A stretch of 64,000 bases of DNA from Ectopseudomonas chengduensis (lineage in GTDB: Bacteria > Pseudomonadota > Gammaproteobacteria > Pseudomonadales > Pseudomonadaceae). Numbering within the stretch: the first letter of the stretch is position 1; every line of letters begins with the position of its first letter. A program made the translations under genes and the position numbers. Location: positions 186,001 through 250,000 of the forward strand of contig NZ_JACFYZ010000004.1 of assembly GCF_015712065.1 (NCBI RefSeq), in the 5' to 3' direction. The notes beneath the pieces are model-generated. The model did no database searches and was not told where the DNA came from. It saw nothing but the letters and a program-made list of their open reading frames with translations. Shown here piece after piece: positions 41,363-50,529 of the stretch.

Positions 41363-42271
41363 CTATTCCCAAGGCGGTTCGAGCAGGCGCTGCTGGAGAA
41401 ACTCGCAAAGCGCCACGACCTTGCGTGAGGCCCGCCGGGAGCGCGGGTACATGGCATAGATGGAGTAAGGTTTGGGCCGCGCCTGAGGCAGGATCTCGAC
41501 CAGCGAGCCGTCTTTCAGATGCTGGTGGACCAGGAAGCTTGGCAGCAGCGCCAGACCTTGGCCGGCCAGCACCAGTTCGCGCATGACTTCGCCGTTGTTG
41601 CTGGAAAACCGTCCGCGTGGTGCCACGTTCGCCAGTTCGCCTTGCTCATCGTCGTTTTCGAAGGACCAGAATTGCCGTGAAGCGACGTTGCTATAGCCGA
41701 TGCAGTCGTGTTCACGCAGCGCTTCGACATGTTCCGGCGCGCCTTGCCTTTGCAGATACTCCGGGCTGGCGCAGAGTATCCGGGCGCTGCTGGCGAGCCT
41801 GCGGGCGATCAGCGCGCTATCGCCGATGCGTGAGATCCGTACGCAGAGGTCATACCCTTCGCGCTCGAAATCGCTGATGCGATCTTCGAGGTATAGGCTG
41901 ACTTCCAGCTGTGGATGCAGACGCATGAATTCGGCGATCAGCGGCGCCAGCCAGAGCGTGCCGAAACTCATCGGCGCCAGCATGTTCAGGCGGCCACAGA
42001 GACCACTGTCATTGAAGGCTGCCGCCTCGGCGGCTTCGCTCAGCTCCAGCAGTGCCTGCTTGGCCTGCTGGTAGAAAGCCAGGCCGGTGTCGGTCGGTGT
42101 GACCTTGCGCGTCGAGCGGTGCAGCAGTTTGCTACCGAGACGTTGTTCCAGATCGCTCAGACGCTTGCTGATCACCGACTTTGATAGCGCCAGATCTTCC
42201 GCTGCCCGGCTTACGCCACCCAGTTCCACCACCCGCAGATAGGTTTCGATTTCCTGCAGATCAAGCTTCAT
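41363..42271 (-). CDS. LysR-family transcriptional regulator
   Basis: 302 residues. N-terminal helix-turn-helix LGGVSRAAEDLALSKSVISKRLSDLEQRLGSKLLHRSTR, then the LysR effector-binding domain (VRISRIGDSALIARRLASS, GLALLPSFL). It is divergent from the ycaC-like gene, suggesting control of that hydrolase. Convergent with the enoyl-CoA hydratase gene, with one base between stops. Confidence 0.92.
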   Translation of the reverse strand: MKLDLQEIETYLRVVELGGVSRAAEDLALSKSVISKRLSDLEQRLGSKLLHRSTRKVTPTDTGLAFYQQAKQALLELSEAAEAAAFNDSGLCGRLNMLAPMSFGTLWLAPLIAEFMRLHPQLEVSLYLEDRISDFEREGYDLCVRISRIGDSALIARRLASSARILCASPEYLQRQGAPEHVEALREHDCIGYSNVASRQFWSFENDDEQGELANVAPRGRFSSNNGEVMRELVLAGQGLALLPSFLVHQHLKDGSLVEILPQARPKPYSIYAMYPRSRRASRKVVALCEFLQQRLLEPPWE

Positions 42272-42462
42272 GTGCGGGCTTCTCCCCCCGATTCGATTGG
42301 ATGAGGGTAATGCCTTCGTCGAGGATTTTTGTTCGGTTTTTTCGAAAAGCTATTTTCCCTCTGCGCGGTCGATTGCCTGCGGCCTTGGCCACTAGGCTGA
42401 GCGTCCTTCGAGATCGCAATGGCCTCGAGGTTCAGCCTCATCACCCGTACAGGAGTTTTCCC

Positions 42463-43077
42463 ATGGCTTTCACTTACAAGCGTTTGGACAAGGACGATGC
42501 CGTCGTATTGTTGATCGATCACCAGGCGGGTTTGCTCTCGCTAGTGCGCGACTATTCGCCCGACGAGTTCAAGAACAACGTCATGGCGCTGGCGGATATC
42601 GCCAGGTTCTTCAAACTACCGACCATCCTTACCACCAGCTTCGAGACGGGCCCCAATGGGCCGATCGTGCCGGAACTCAAGGCCATGTTTCCCGACGCGC
42701 CTTACATCGCTCGCCCGGGGCAGATCAACGCCTGGGATAACGAGGACTTCGTCAACGCGATCAAAGCCACAGGGCGCAAGCAACTGATCATCGCAGGTGT
42801 AGTCACCGACGTTTGCGTGGCATTTCCCACACTCTCGGCACTGGAGGCCGGTTATGACGTCTTCGTGGTGACGGACGCTTCCGGCACCTTCAACACTGCT
42901 GTGCGCGATGCCGCCTTGGCACGCATGGCCCATGCCGGCGCCCAACTGGTCAACTGGTTCAGCGTCGGTGGTGAGCTGCACCGTGACTGGCGTAACGATG
43001 TCGAAGGGTTCGGCGGCATTCTTGGCGGCCACCTGCCGGCTTACGCCAACCTGATTCAGAGCTACAACCAGAAATGA
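42463..43077 (+). CDS. ycaC: Isochorismatase-family hydrolase (YcaC-like)
   Basis: 204 residues from the ATG at 42463, with AGGAG upstream. DAVVLLIDHQAGLLSLVRD is the YcaC opening with catalytic Asp; GVVTDVCVAFPTLSALEAGYDVFVVTDASG carries the nucleophilic Cys. The family has isochorismatase-like folds with unknown physiological substrate in Pseudomonas. It is divergent from a LysR gene and followed by a strong bidirectional terminator. Confidence 0.9.
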   Translation: MAFTYKRLDKDDAVVLLIDHQAGLLSLVRDYSPDEFKNNVMALADIARFFKLPTILTTSFETGPNGPIVPELKAMFPDAPYIARPGQINAWDNEDFVNAIKATGRKQLIIAGVVTDVCVAFPTLSALEAGYDVFVVTDASGTFNTAVRDAALARMAHAGAQLVNWFSVGGELHRDWRNDVEGFGGILGGHLPAYANLIQSYNQK

Positions 43078-43096
43078 AGCGAGACCGCTGAAACGC

Positions 43097-43123
43097 AAAA
43101 GGCCGCTCGATGAGCGGCCTTTT
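43097..43123. terminator. Bidirectional terminator between ycaC and pyruvate kinase
   Basis: AAAAGGCCGCTC, a GAT loop and GAGCGGCCTTTT: an 8-bp GC stem flanked by A- and T-runs, suiting both convergent genes. Confidence 0.92.
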
Positions 43124-43138
43124 GCATTCAAGGGTGAA

Positions 43139-44590
43139 TCACACCATCTGATCGCCGACGTGGAGGATCTTCATGGTGTTGGTGCCGCCGGTGCCATGGT
43201 AGCTGTCGCCCTTGGTCAGGATTACCCAGTCGCCCGGCTCGACCACGCCGCGCTTGAGCAGCTCGTCCACCGCCGCCTGGCTGACCTTGTTGGCCGGCAG
43301 CGAGGCCGGGTCGAACGGCACGGTGTAGACGCCACGGAACAGCGCCACGCGGGCCTGGGCTTCGCGGTGCGGGGTAAAGGCGAAGATCGGGATCGACGAG
43401 CGGATGCGTGACATGATCAGCGGGCTATAGCCACTCTCGGTGAGGCTGATGATGGCCTTGACGCCGGGGAAGTGGTTGGCGGTGTACATGGTTGCCAGGG
43501 CCACGCTCTCGTCGCAACGCTGGAACTGGCGACCGATGCGGTGGCTGGACTGCTTGCTGGTCGGGTGTTTCTCGGCACCCAGGCACACGCGAGCCATGGC
43601 CTGCACGGCTTCGACCGGGTATTCGCCGGCGGCGCTTTCGGCCGACAGCATCACCGCGTCGGTGTAGTCCAGCGCGGCGTTGGCCACGTCGGAGACTTCG
43701 GCGCGGGTCGGCATCGGGCTGTGGATCATCGACTCCATCATCTGGGTGGCGGTGATCACCGCTTTGTTCAGGCGACGGGCGTGGGCGATGATCTTCTTCT
43801 GGATACCGACCAGCTCGGCGTCGCCGATTTCCACGGCCAGGTCGCCGCGGGCGACCATCACCGCGTCACTGGCGCGGATCAGGCCGTCCAGCGTTTCGTC
43901 ATCGGCCACGGCTTCGGCGCGTTCGATCTTGGCCACCAGCCAGGCAGTACCGCCGGCTTCGGTGAGCAGGCGACGGGCGTAGTCCATGTCGGCGGCATCA
44001 CGTGGGAAGGAGACGGCCAGGTAGTCCAGGTCCATCTCGGCGGCGACCTTGATGTCGGCCTTGTCTTTTTCGGTCAGCGCTGGCGCAGTCAGGCCGCCGC
44101 CGCGGCGGTTGATGCCCTTGTTGTCCGACAGCGGGCCGCCGATCAGTACGCGGCAGTGCAGCTCGTCCGCGCCCTTGAGTTCGACGCGCATGACCACGCG
44201 GCCGTCGTCGAGCAGCAGTTCGTCACCGACATCGCAGTCCTGGATCAGCGCCGGGTAGTCGATACCGACCACTTCCTGAGTGCCGGCCGTACGCGAGTGG
44301 CTGGAGGAGAGGCGGAACAGGTCACCGTCCTTGAGCTCGATGCGCTTGTTCTCGAATTTGGCGATACGGATCTTCGGACCTTGCAGGTCGCCGAGCAGGG
44401 CGACGTGGCGGCCGTGCTTGGCGGCTAGCTCGCGAACCAGGGCGGCGCGCGCCTTGTGGTCGTCCGGCGTGCCGTGGGAGAAGTTCAGACGGGCCACGTC
44501 GAGACCGGCGAGGATCAGTTGCTCCAGCACTTCCGGCGAGCTGCTGGCCGGGCCCAGGGTGGCGACGATTTTGGTGCGGCGAAAGGTCAT
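43139..44590 (-). CDS. pykA: Pyruvate kinase
   Basis: 483 residues. Motifs: TKIVATLGPASSS start, ARLNFSHGTPDDH, LGDLQGPKIRI, KDKADIKVAAEMDLDYLAVSFPR, VARGDLAVEIGDAELVGIQKKII and ATQMMESMI. It converts phosphoenolpyruvate and ADP to pyruvate and ATP. The neighbours match the Pseudomonas pykA locus, which supports PykA rather than PykF. Upstream lies a Usp gene. Confidence 0.95.
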   Translation of the reverse strand: MTFRRTKIVATLGPASSSPEVLEQLILAGLDVARLNFSHGTPDDHKARAALVRELAAKHGRHVALLGDLQGPKIRIAKFENKRIELKDGDLFRLSSSHSRTAGTQEVVGIDYPALIQDCDVGDELLLDDGRVVMRVELKGADELHCRVLIGGPLSDNKGINRRGGGLTAPALTEKDKADIKVAAEMDLDYLAVSFPRDAADMDYARRLLTEAGGTAWLVAKIERAEAVADDETLDGLIRASDAVMVARGDLAVEIGDAELVGIQKKIIAHARRLNKAVITATQMMESMIHSPMPTRAEVSDVANAALDYTDAVMLSAESAAGEYPVEAVQAMARVCLGAEKHPTSKQSSHRIGRQFQRCDESVALATMYTANHFPGVKAIISLTESGYSPLIMSRIRSSIPIFAFTPHREAQARVALFRGVYTVPFDPASLPANKVSQAAVDELLKRGVVEPGDWVILTKGDSYHGTGGTNTMKILHVGDQMV

Positions 44591-44661
44591 GCACGAACTC
44601 CCTAGTGAACTATGACCGGGAGGCTACTACGGCGCCGGGCTGTAGTCATTGTTCCTGTGCA

Positions 44662-45570
44662 CTACCCTTTGCCGTGCGGTTTGATCACCAGCAGATCGCA
44701 CTCGACACGTTCCAGCACCCGTTCTGCGGTGTGGCCGATCAGCAGGCTGTCCAGATGGCCGCGGGCGATGGCGCCCATCACCAGCAGGCCGATATTGTGC
44801 TCACGCACGAAACGCGGGATGACTTCCTCGGCAAAACCGTTCAGCAGGTGGGCCTGTGCTCTATCGATGGCATGCTGGGCGATCAACTTGTCGAAGGCCT
44901 CACGGTGCTCGCGGCTGCACTGGGTCACGTAGTCTTCATATTCCTGCGCTACCTCGGCGTCGAACAGCAGCGACCGCGGCAGCGGCGCCTGCGCGTGCAG
45001 GTATTCTGTCTGCAAGCCGAGCTCGGCCTGCAGGGTCTGGCTGGCATCAATCAACTGATGATCGAGGGCGGCAGGTTTGTCCGCGCTGTGCAGTGGGTCG
45101 AGCGCGGCGCACAGGCTCTGACCATGGGGTTCGGCGTCGTGTACCAGCCACAGCGGCACTGGGCTGCGACGAATCAGCTGCCAACTGGTATCACTGAACA
45201 ACAGGCGGCGCAGCGCACTGCTGGGATGGGTCGATTTGAACAGGATGTCCGGTTGCAGCACCGCGACGCGGGAAAGGATCTCTTCGTGGCGGCGCTTGCC
45301 CCAGCGCACGTCCACTTCGATCTTGAATCCTTCATCGCTCAGGTGAGCGACGCTGGCGCGCAGGGCCTCGTGGCTCTGTCGCAGGATGGTTTCACGGGCG
45401 CGGTTGAGCAAATGGCTGTCCAGCAGGCCGCCTTCCAGGCTTGGGTGGTATTCGATCTGCAACAGGTGCAATTCGGCGCCGGTCTTGCGTGCCACATCGG
45501 CTGCGCGTTGCAGGGCGGGTTGTTGCTGGTGTTCGGCGTCGATGACGACCAACAGTCGTTGCAGTTTCAT
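44662..45570 (-). CDS. Tandem universal stress protein (UspE-like)
   Basis: 302 residues from the ATG at 45570; an upstream open frame is not convincing. Two Usp domains: the N-terminal one (MKLQRLLVVIDAEH...ILFKSTHPSSALRR) and the C-terminal one with the ATP-binding LLVMGAIARGHLDSLLIGHTAERVLERVECDLLVIKP. It is a cytoplasmic stress protein; in Pseudomonas such genes are induced by oxygen limitation. It lies 71 bases upstream of pykA. Confidence 0.9.
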   Translation of the reverse strand: MKLQRLLVVIDAEHQQQPALQRAADVARKTGAELHLLQIEYHPSLEGGLLDSHLLNRARETILRQSHEALRASVAHLSDEGFKIEVDVRWGKRRHEEILSRVAVLQPDILFKSTHPSSALRRLLFSDTSWQLIRRSPVPLWLVHDAEPHGQSLCAALDPLHSADKPAALDHQLIDASQTLQAELGLQTEYLHAQAPLPRSLLFDAEVAQEYEDYVTQCSREHREAFDKLIAQHAIDRAQAHLLNGFAEEVIPRFVREHNIGLLVMGAIARGHLDSLLIGHTAERVLERVECDLLVIKPHGKG

Positions 45571-45816
45571 GGCAGCGTCCTCGCCTGGAGTCTGTATTTG
45601 CATTACACACCCTGATGTACTGAACGGCATTGATATGGGTCAGCGCAGACAGGGATTTAGCGTCGGTTCGAGAGGACGGGCGGTCGTGGCGCTGGCGTTG
45701 ATAAAGTGAGGGGCAGTGGCCTCATGCCAAGGCGCAGCCAGAAAAACCGTCGTTGGCTTGCCGCTGTTCAGTTTTTGCCTGGGCTGTCGATACACTGCTC
45801 ATTGGAGGAATTGCCC

Positions 45817-46191
45817 ATGCGTACCCTGATCATTCTGGCCGTGGCCCTGGTTGCTGCGGGTTGCACCCGTGTCTCGCTCGACCATCATCTGAACAACGCC
45901 TATCGCGCCTACAACGAAGGCGATTGCGCCCGTGTCGCGCTGGAGCTGTCGCAGGCCGAGCGCAAGAGCCGCTCACGCAATTACCTGCAGCCGGAGATTT
46001 CCCTGCTACGCGGTCAATGCCTGGAGCGCGAGAGCCTGTTCGTCGATGCCGCGCAGACCTACCAGTTCATCATCACGCGCTATCCGGCCAGCGAGTACGC
46101 CTACCGCGCCCGCGCGCGTCTGCAGACGCTGGAGCAATTGGGGCATCACAGTCCGGCGCCGGCGGCCAAGGTCAGTCCGGCCACGCTGTGA
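45817..46191 (+). CDS. Small TPR-like lipoprotein
   Basis: 124 residues from the ATG at 45817, with TTGGAGGAA upstream. Lipoprotein signal MRTLIILAVALVAAGC with lipobox VAAGC. The rest is helical with repeat-like LLRGQCLERESLFVDAAQTYQFIITRYPASEYAYRARARL, resembling tol-pal-type TPR lipoproteins. Function unknown; envelope-located. Confidence 0.82.
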   Translation: MRTLIILAVALVAAGCTRVSLDHHLNNAYRAYNEGDCARVALELSQAERKSRSRNYLQPEISLLRGQCLERESLFVDAAQTYQFIITRYPASEYAYRARARLQTLEQLGHHSPAPAAKVSPATL

Positions 46192-46265
46192 GCCTTCGGT
46201 CGTCCGGCGTTCCTCGGCGACGCGGTGCGGTATAAGCTGGCGTATGTCTCTCACGGAGGATGAAC

Positions 46266-46688
46266 ATGCGTCACTGGTTGTTGATCGCTGCACTGCTGCC
46301 CACGCTGGCGACGGCGGAAATCTATCGCTGGACGGACGAGCAGGGGCGGGTGCATTTTGGCCAAAGGCCCGTTGCCGGAGCTGAAACCGTGCAGGTCAGG
46401 CCACAGGTGATCGAGCGCGACGAACATACGCGTGAGCGTGAAGAGCGCCGTCAGCGTTTCTACGATGCCCGGCGTGAAGAGCAACAGCAGGCTGCAGCGA
46501 CAGCAGCTGCGCAGCGCGAAGAGCGGGCCAGTGAATGTCGTGATCTGCGCCGACACCTGGCGCAGATGCCGGAGGGCTTTCGCTACTATCGCGAAGGCGC
46601 CGGCGGCGAGCGCATCTACTACAGTGATGAAGAAACCGACACCGCTCGTCGCCAGCTGCGCGAGCGGATAGCCCAACGCTGTTCTTGA
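46266..46688 (+). CDS. DUF4124-domain secreted protein
   Basis: 140 residues; ATG at 46266 is supported by GGAGG six bases upstream (an ATG at 46260 overlaps it). Signal peptide MRHWLLIAALLPTLATA, then DUF4124 (EIYRWTDEQGRVHFGQRPV), a long charged coiled-coil (residues about 58-88, rich in E, R, Q) and FRYYREGAGGERIYYSDEE. A periplasmic protein of unknown function. Confidence 0.85.
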   Translation: MRHWLLIAALLPTLATAEIYRWTDEQGRVHFGQRPVAGAETVQVRPQVIERDEHTREREERRQRFYDARREEQQQAAATAAAQREERASECRDLRRHLAQMPEGFRYYREGAGGERIYYSDEETDTARRQLRERIAQRCS

Positions 46689-46747
46689 GGGTGGTTAAGT
46701 GGCCGTAGTAGGGCCATACTCAAGTCCCTTTGTAGCGATTTGCCACT

Positions 46748-47104
46748 ATGCGTAGCCAGCGCCGAATCGAACGCCATCAGTTGCCCTACTACCTGAAGGT
46801 GTTCAATCGCATCACCGACAAACCGATGGGTTCCATCGGCAATGTCTCTCTCGACGGTCTGATGCTGATCAGTCAGTTGCCGATGCTGGTGGGTGCACGC
46901 TTCGACATGCGCCTGAAGATTCCAGGCCAGCATGGCATGCATTTCATCGACTTCTCTGCCAACTGCCAGTGGTGCCGTGAAGATGTCACGCCTGGCATCT
47001 ACGACTCCGGGTTCGCTCTGGTCGCGCCGCCTGCCGATTACGTCGAGATGATCGACGCGCTGCGTTACTACTTCAGTTTCCACAGCCTGGCGGCGTCTGC
47101 CTGA
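46748..47104 (+). CDS. PilZ-domain c-di-GMP receptor
   Basis: 118 residues. It starts with an Arg-rich patch (MRSQRRIERHQLPYYLKVF) carrying the RxxxR motif, then GNVSLDGLMLIS, the D/N-x-S-x-x-G core. With the RxxxR motif it should bind c-di-GMP. It may respond to cyclases such as those at 38.5 and 50.5 kb. No operon partner is tightly linked. Confidence 0.9.
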   Translation: MRSQRRIERHQLPYYLKVFNRITDKPMGSIGNVSLDGLMLISQLPMLVGARFDMRLKIPGQHGMHFIDFSANCQWCREDVTPGIYDSGFALVAPPADYVEMIDALRYYFSFHSLAASA

Positions 47105-47138
47105 TATCTCGCTCGTCCGAGTCGCCTGATCTGCAGCG

Positions 47139-47942
47139 TCAATGCATCGCTGGTGCACGTGCCAGGCTGCGCAAGCGCTGGCTCAACTGCAGGCGCAGAC
47201 CCTCGTCCTCACAGAACAGCAGCGCGTGCTCAAGGTCATAGCGTTCACCCTGTGGGCAATCCAGTTGCCGATAGACATCCGCGCGAGCCAGGTGATCGAC
47301 CAGATTCGGCGGACCGAGTTGCAGGACACGCTCGGCATCTTTGATGGCTGCGTCCGGGGCATCGTGCTGCATATGCAGCAGGCGCAGATTGCGCGACAGG
47401 CGTCGTAGCATGTCGGTAGCGTCGGCTGTCTGCAGGTGCACGGCGCTGAGTTCGACATCCGGGCCCAGTTGGCGATAGAGCTGGTCGCGGCAGTCGCGGG
47501 TGTAGAGTCGGCGCCCACCGCAAGGATCAAGCAGGTGATCGGCGCCAGGTACACGGAGCATGAAATGACCAGGGAAGTTCACGCCCTGTAGTGGAATATC
47601 CAGGCGGCGTGCCACTTCCAGCGCAATCAATGCCAGGGTCAGCGGCTGGCCGCGTCGGCGGCGTAGCACTTCATGCGGCAGGGCATGGCGCGGTCGCGTC
47701 ACGCCTTCGTCGTCTTCTTGATAATCGAGCTCGGCCAGTCGGCGCAGCAGCGGCTGGGCCAGTTCGCGAGCGGGCAGGGCGGGTAGTCCAGCGCTGACCT
47801 GCAGTAACAGGCTGTGCAGATCGCTCATGATCTGCGCGGGCTGGAGCTGATCATCGTGTTCGGCGGCGATCCACAGCGCCGCCTCGAACAGGGCGGGTGG
47901 ATCGCGTTGCAGGCACTGCAGGCAGGCTTGGCGTGGGTTCAT
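47139..47942 (-). CDS. SirB1-family transglutaminase-like / TPR protein
   Basis: 267 residues from the ATG at 47942, with GGAG upstream. LPHEVLRRRRGQPLTLALIALEVARRLDIPLQGVNFPGHFMLR is the SirB1 core with a transglutaminase-like fold (Pro-Gly-His). TPR-like helices follow in the C-terminal half (PPNLVDHLARADVYRQLDCPQGER). Role unknown. It is divergent from the dehydrogenase gene. Confidence 0.87.
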   Translation of the reverse strand: MNPRQACLQCLQRDPPALFEAALWIAAEHDDQLQPAQIMSDLHSLLLQVSAGLPALPARELAQPLLRRLAELDYQEDDEGVTRPRHALPHEVLRRRRGQPLTLALIALEVARRLDIPLQGVNFPGHFMLRVPGADHLLDPCGGRRLYTRDCRDQLYRQLGPDVELSAVHLQTADATDMLRRLSRNLRLLHMQHDAPDAAIKDAERVLQLGPPNLVDHLARADVYRQLDCPQGERYDLEHALLFCEDEGLRLQLSQRLRSLARAPAMH

Positions 47943-48042
47943 CGCATTCTCCACTGGATTGTGCTTTTGTAGCCCCTGACAAGGTCGTCGTCCAGTGTGG
48001 CTCTCCTATACTGAGGCCTGAAGTCCGATCGGGAGCTCGCCC

Positions 48043-49065
48043 ATGTTCAGCATGATGGAAGCCGCCCGCCTCGAGGCCCTGCACCTGGCCGAGGATCCGG
48101 CCAGCGGTCTCAAGGCCGTTATCGCCATTCACAACACCCGCTTCGGGCCAGCACTCGGCGGCTGTCGTTACCTGCCCTATGCCGATGAACAGAGCGCCAT
48201 TGGCGATGCCATCCGTCTGGCTCAGGGTATGAGTTACAAGGCAGCGCTGGCCGGTATCGATCACGGTGGCGGCAAGGCGGTGATCATCCGTCCGCCGCAT
48301 CTGCAGAGCCGGGCCGCGCTGTTCGAGGCCTTCGGGCGTTTTATCGAAACCCTCAATGGACGTTACATCACCGCCATCGACAGCGGCACCTCCAGTGCCG
48401 ATATGGACTGCATCGCCCAGTACACCAATCACGCAACCAGCACGACCAGCGAGGGTGATCCGTCGCCGCACACAGCCTTGGGGGTATTCGCGGGCATTCG
48501 CGCCACCGCCCAGGCGCGTCTTGGCAGCGATGATCTGGAGGGACTGCGGGTCGCCATTCAGGGCCTGGGCAATGTCGGCTTCGCCCTGGCCGAAGCGCTG
48601 CATGCCGCTGGCGTCGAATTGCTGGTCAGCGACCTGGATGCCGGCCGTGTGCAGCTGGCCGTCGAGCAACTGGGGGCGCACCCGATTGCCAGCGATGCGC
48701 TGCTCACCACGCCCTGCGACATTCTCGCGCCCTGCGGCCTGGGTGGTGTGCTGAATGCACAGACAGTCGCTCATCTGCGCTGCGCAGCGGTGGCAGGCGC
48801 TGCCAACAATCAGCTGGCCAGCCCCGAAGTGGCCGACCAGCTGGAAGCTCGCGGGATTCTCTACGCGCCGGATTACGTGCTCAATGCCGGAGGGCTGATC
48901 TACGTGGCACTGCGTCATCGTGGTGAGGAGTTGCCGGCGATCACCGCACATCTGGCGCAGATCAGCCGGCGTCTGACCGAGGTCTACGCCCATGCTCAGG
49001 CTGAAAAACGTTCCCCGGCGCGAGTCGCCGACTATCTGGCGGAGAGCCTGCTCTATCGCACCTAG
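48043..49065 (+). CDS. Leucine/phenylalanine-type amino-acid dehydrogenase
   Basis: 340 residues of the Glu/Leu/Phe/Val dehydrogenase family. Lys-rich substrate loops GPALGGCRYLPYADEQSAIGDAIRLAQGMSYKAALAGIDHGGGKAV (catalytic Lys), ITAIDSGTSSADMD and NAD-binding AIQGLGNVGFALAEALHAAG. It deaminates branched-chain or aromatic amino acids with NAD. Closely like Pseudomonas ldh. It is divergent from the SirB1 gene. Confidence 0.93.
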   Translation: MFSMMEAARLEALHLAEDPASGLKAVIAIHNTRFGPALGGCRYLPYADEQSAIGDAIRLAQGMSYKAALAGIDHGGGKAVIIRPPHLQSRAALFEAFGRFIETLNGRYITAIDSGTSSADMDCIAQYTNHATSTTSEGDPSPHTALGVFAGIRATAQARLGSDDLEGLRVAIQGLGNVGFALAEALHAAGVELLVSDLDAGRVQLAVEQLGAHPIASDALLTTPCDILAPCGLGGVLNAQTVAHLRCAAVAGAANNQLASPEVADQLEARGILYAPDYVLNAGGLIYVALRHRGEELPAITAHLAQISRRLTEVYAHAQAEKRSPARVADYLAESLLYRT

Positions 49066-49130
49066 CTGCTATCCGACCCGTTCCGGGGGGCTGAGCCTGG
49101 CCAGACAGCATCGCGGCGACGTCAGTGCGG

Positions 49131-49535
49131 TCAATTGCCGTCGAATTCGCCCTGGTAGCACACAGGTGAACTGGGCGAATCGTATCGCTGCAGCTCCTCT
49201 TCGAGGAAATCCGCCAGAACTCGCGCGTTGTTGTGCTCCTCATCGCGTGCGGCGTAGAGCAGCGTAAGCGTGCCGCTCGCCGCCCAATGCAGCAGTCGCT
49301 GCCAATGTTCAGGGTGACCCGCCAGCTCACGGCGGTAGGCCGCACTGAAATCATCGAAGGCTTCGGCGCGATGAGCGAAGGCCTTGCGCAGTTCGGTAGA
49401 TGGCGCGACTTCGGGTAGCCAGTCATCGAACGCCAAGGCGTCCCTGGACAGGCCCCTTGGCCATAGTCGGTCGACCAGTATGCGTTGGCCGTCGCCGGCC
49501 TGGGCATCGAGATAAACCCGCTTGCAACGGATCAT
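49131..49535 (-). CDS. DUF488 family protein
   Basis: 134 residues from the ATG at 49535, with GGAGG upstream. CKRVYLDAQAGDGQRILVDRLWPRGLSRDAL and the conserved HPEHWQRLLHWA with GTLTLLYAARDEEHNNA identify DUF488. Function unknown. Convergent with the dehydrogenase gene. Confidence 0.9.
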   Translation of the reverse strand: MIRCKRVYLDAQAGDGQRILVDRLWPRGLSRDALAFDDWLPEVAPSTELRKAFAHRAEAFDDFSAAYRRELAGHPEHWQRLLHWAASGTLTLLYAARDEEHNNARVLADFLEEELQRYDSPSSPVCYQGEFDGN

Positions 49536-49617
49536 CGAGTGGCCTCCATAGCCTGCGGCAATGCCGCACTTGGCGCTGCGTATGGGCTCGATTAGCGTGG
49601 TGAAAGGAGGATTCACC

Positions 49618-49860
49618 ATGGACTATTTCATTATCGTCGTCACCACCGCTGCCGGCCTGTATTTTCACTGGTGGCTGTTTCGCCGTATTCGCCAATGGAG
49701 TGATCGCGATCTGGCGCTTTCATTTGCCGAGAGCGATGAGCGCAAACGTCAATACATGCTTGAACAGCTGGGCCGTGCGCAGCGCGAGGGTGTCAAACGA
49801 CGAGATTTGCCAGCCTGGCTGGAGCAGGCTGCGGAGCATTATCCAATCAACAACGCATGA
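49618..49860 (+). CDS. Small single-pass membrane protein
   Basis: 80 residues from the ATG at 49618, with AAAGGAGG upstream. One N-terminal helix (MDYFIIVVTTAAGLYFHWWLF), then a basic/acidic cytoplasmic tail with RQYMLEQLGRAQREGVKRRDLPAWLEQAA. No family recognised, but coding character and the ribosome site are good. Confidence 0.75.
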   Translation: MDYFIIVVTTAAGLYFHWWLFRRIRQWSDRDLALSFAESDERKRQYMLEQLGRAQREGVKRRDLPAWLEQAAEHYPINNA

Positions 49861-49918
49861 TGCGCCTGGCGCTCACTGGGTAGGCCCCGTGCGAGCAACA
49901 CGGGGCCCATGTACTCGA

Positions 49919-50182
49919 TCACTCGCTGGCTGCGTCGACCTCGAGTTCGTCGAGGGCATCGGGCTGGCTCTTGAACGCTTTGGCAAACACGTCGCGATTC
50001 TTGGCCATGAAGATACCCAGTTCCTCGCCCTGTTCCTCGCTCAAGGACGGCACGGCCTTGTGCAGAACCTCGCTCAGGCGCTCGGCCAGCTCCAGCATCT
50101 TGTCGTAACGATCGGCTTCGGCCTTATCCATAAACAAGCGCTCCGGATCGCGACTGCTGCGATACACCACTTCGACGGCCAT
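49919..50182 (-). CDS. yebG: YebG-like SOS-regulated protein
   Basis: 87 residues: MAVEVVYRSSRDPERLFMDKAEADRYDKMLELAERLSEVL matches YebG, a small LexA-controlled protein of unknown function in enterics and Pseudomonas. A LexA box lies 43 bases upstream. Single-gene unit. Confidence 0.9.
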   Translation of the reverse strand: MAVEVVYRSSRDPERLFMDKAEADRYDKMLELAERLSEVLHKAVPSLSEEQGEELGIFMAKNRDVFAKAFKSQPDALDELEVDAASE

Positions 50183-50224
50183 TCATCACCTCGTCTGCCT
50201 TCATGCGTGTTGATCAGTAATTAA

Positions 50225-50240
50225 CTGGTTTTTTGTACAG
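50225..50240 (-). promoter_or_regulatory. LexA (SOS) box upstream of yebG
   Basis: CTGGTTTTTTGTACAG has the CTG-N10-CAG form of LexA sites, 43 bases before the yebG start codon. The TA-rich interior is imperfect, but the position is right. Confidence 0.75.
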
Positions 50241-50379
50241 TGGTGGCGAGAATAAAGGACTCGCTTCTCTTTTGCCAGCATTGGGCTTGATGGGCAGCTT
50301 AGATGACTCGATTTGCGCCTGCATTCAGCGGGTGGCGGCGTTTGGGTGTAGGTATCGCCAACGGCAGAATCAGGTACGT

Positions 50380-50397
50380 TTGTACAATTATTGTATA
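50380..50397. promoter_or_regulatory. Dyad operator upstream of the CHASE3-type diguanylate cyclase
   Basis: TTGTACAATTATTGTATA, containing the perfect palindrome TACAAT-T-ATTGTA (50383-50395). It shares 14 of 18 bases with the dyad upstream of the LitR-like gene (14873-14890). TTGTAT (50391-50396) and GATTCT (50414-50419) could be a promoter. Otherwise the 347-base gap 50183-50529 holds only the LexA box. Confidence 0.5.
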
Positions 50398-50529
50398 TGT
50401 TGAGTCGGCATCGGATTCTTTATCAAACGTTTTCCGGGACGGCGCTTGTGTTGCTGTTTAGTGGGCATCTATAGTCATTCCAGGCGTATGTGCTTCGCCT
50501 TTGCAGTGCCCAATCATGAGGTGTTCACC

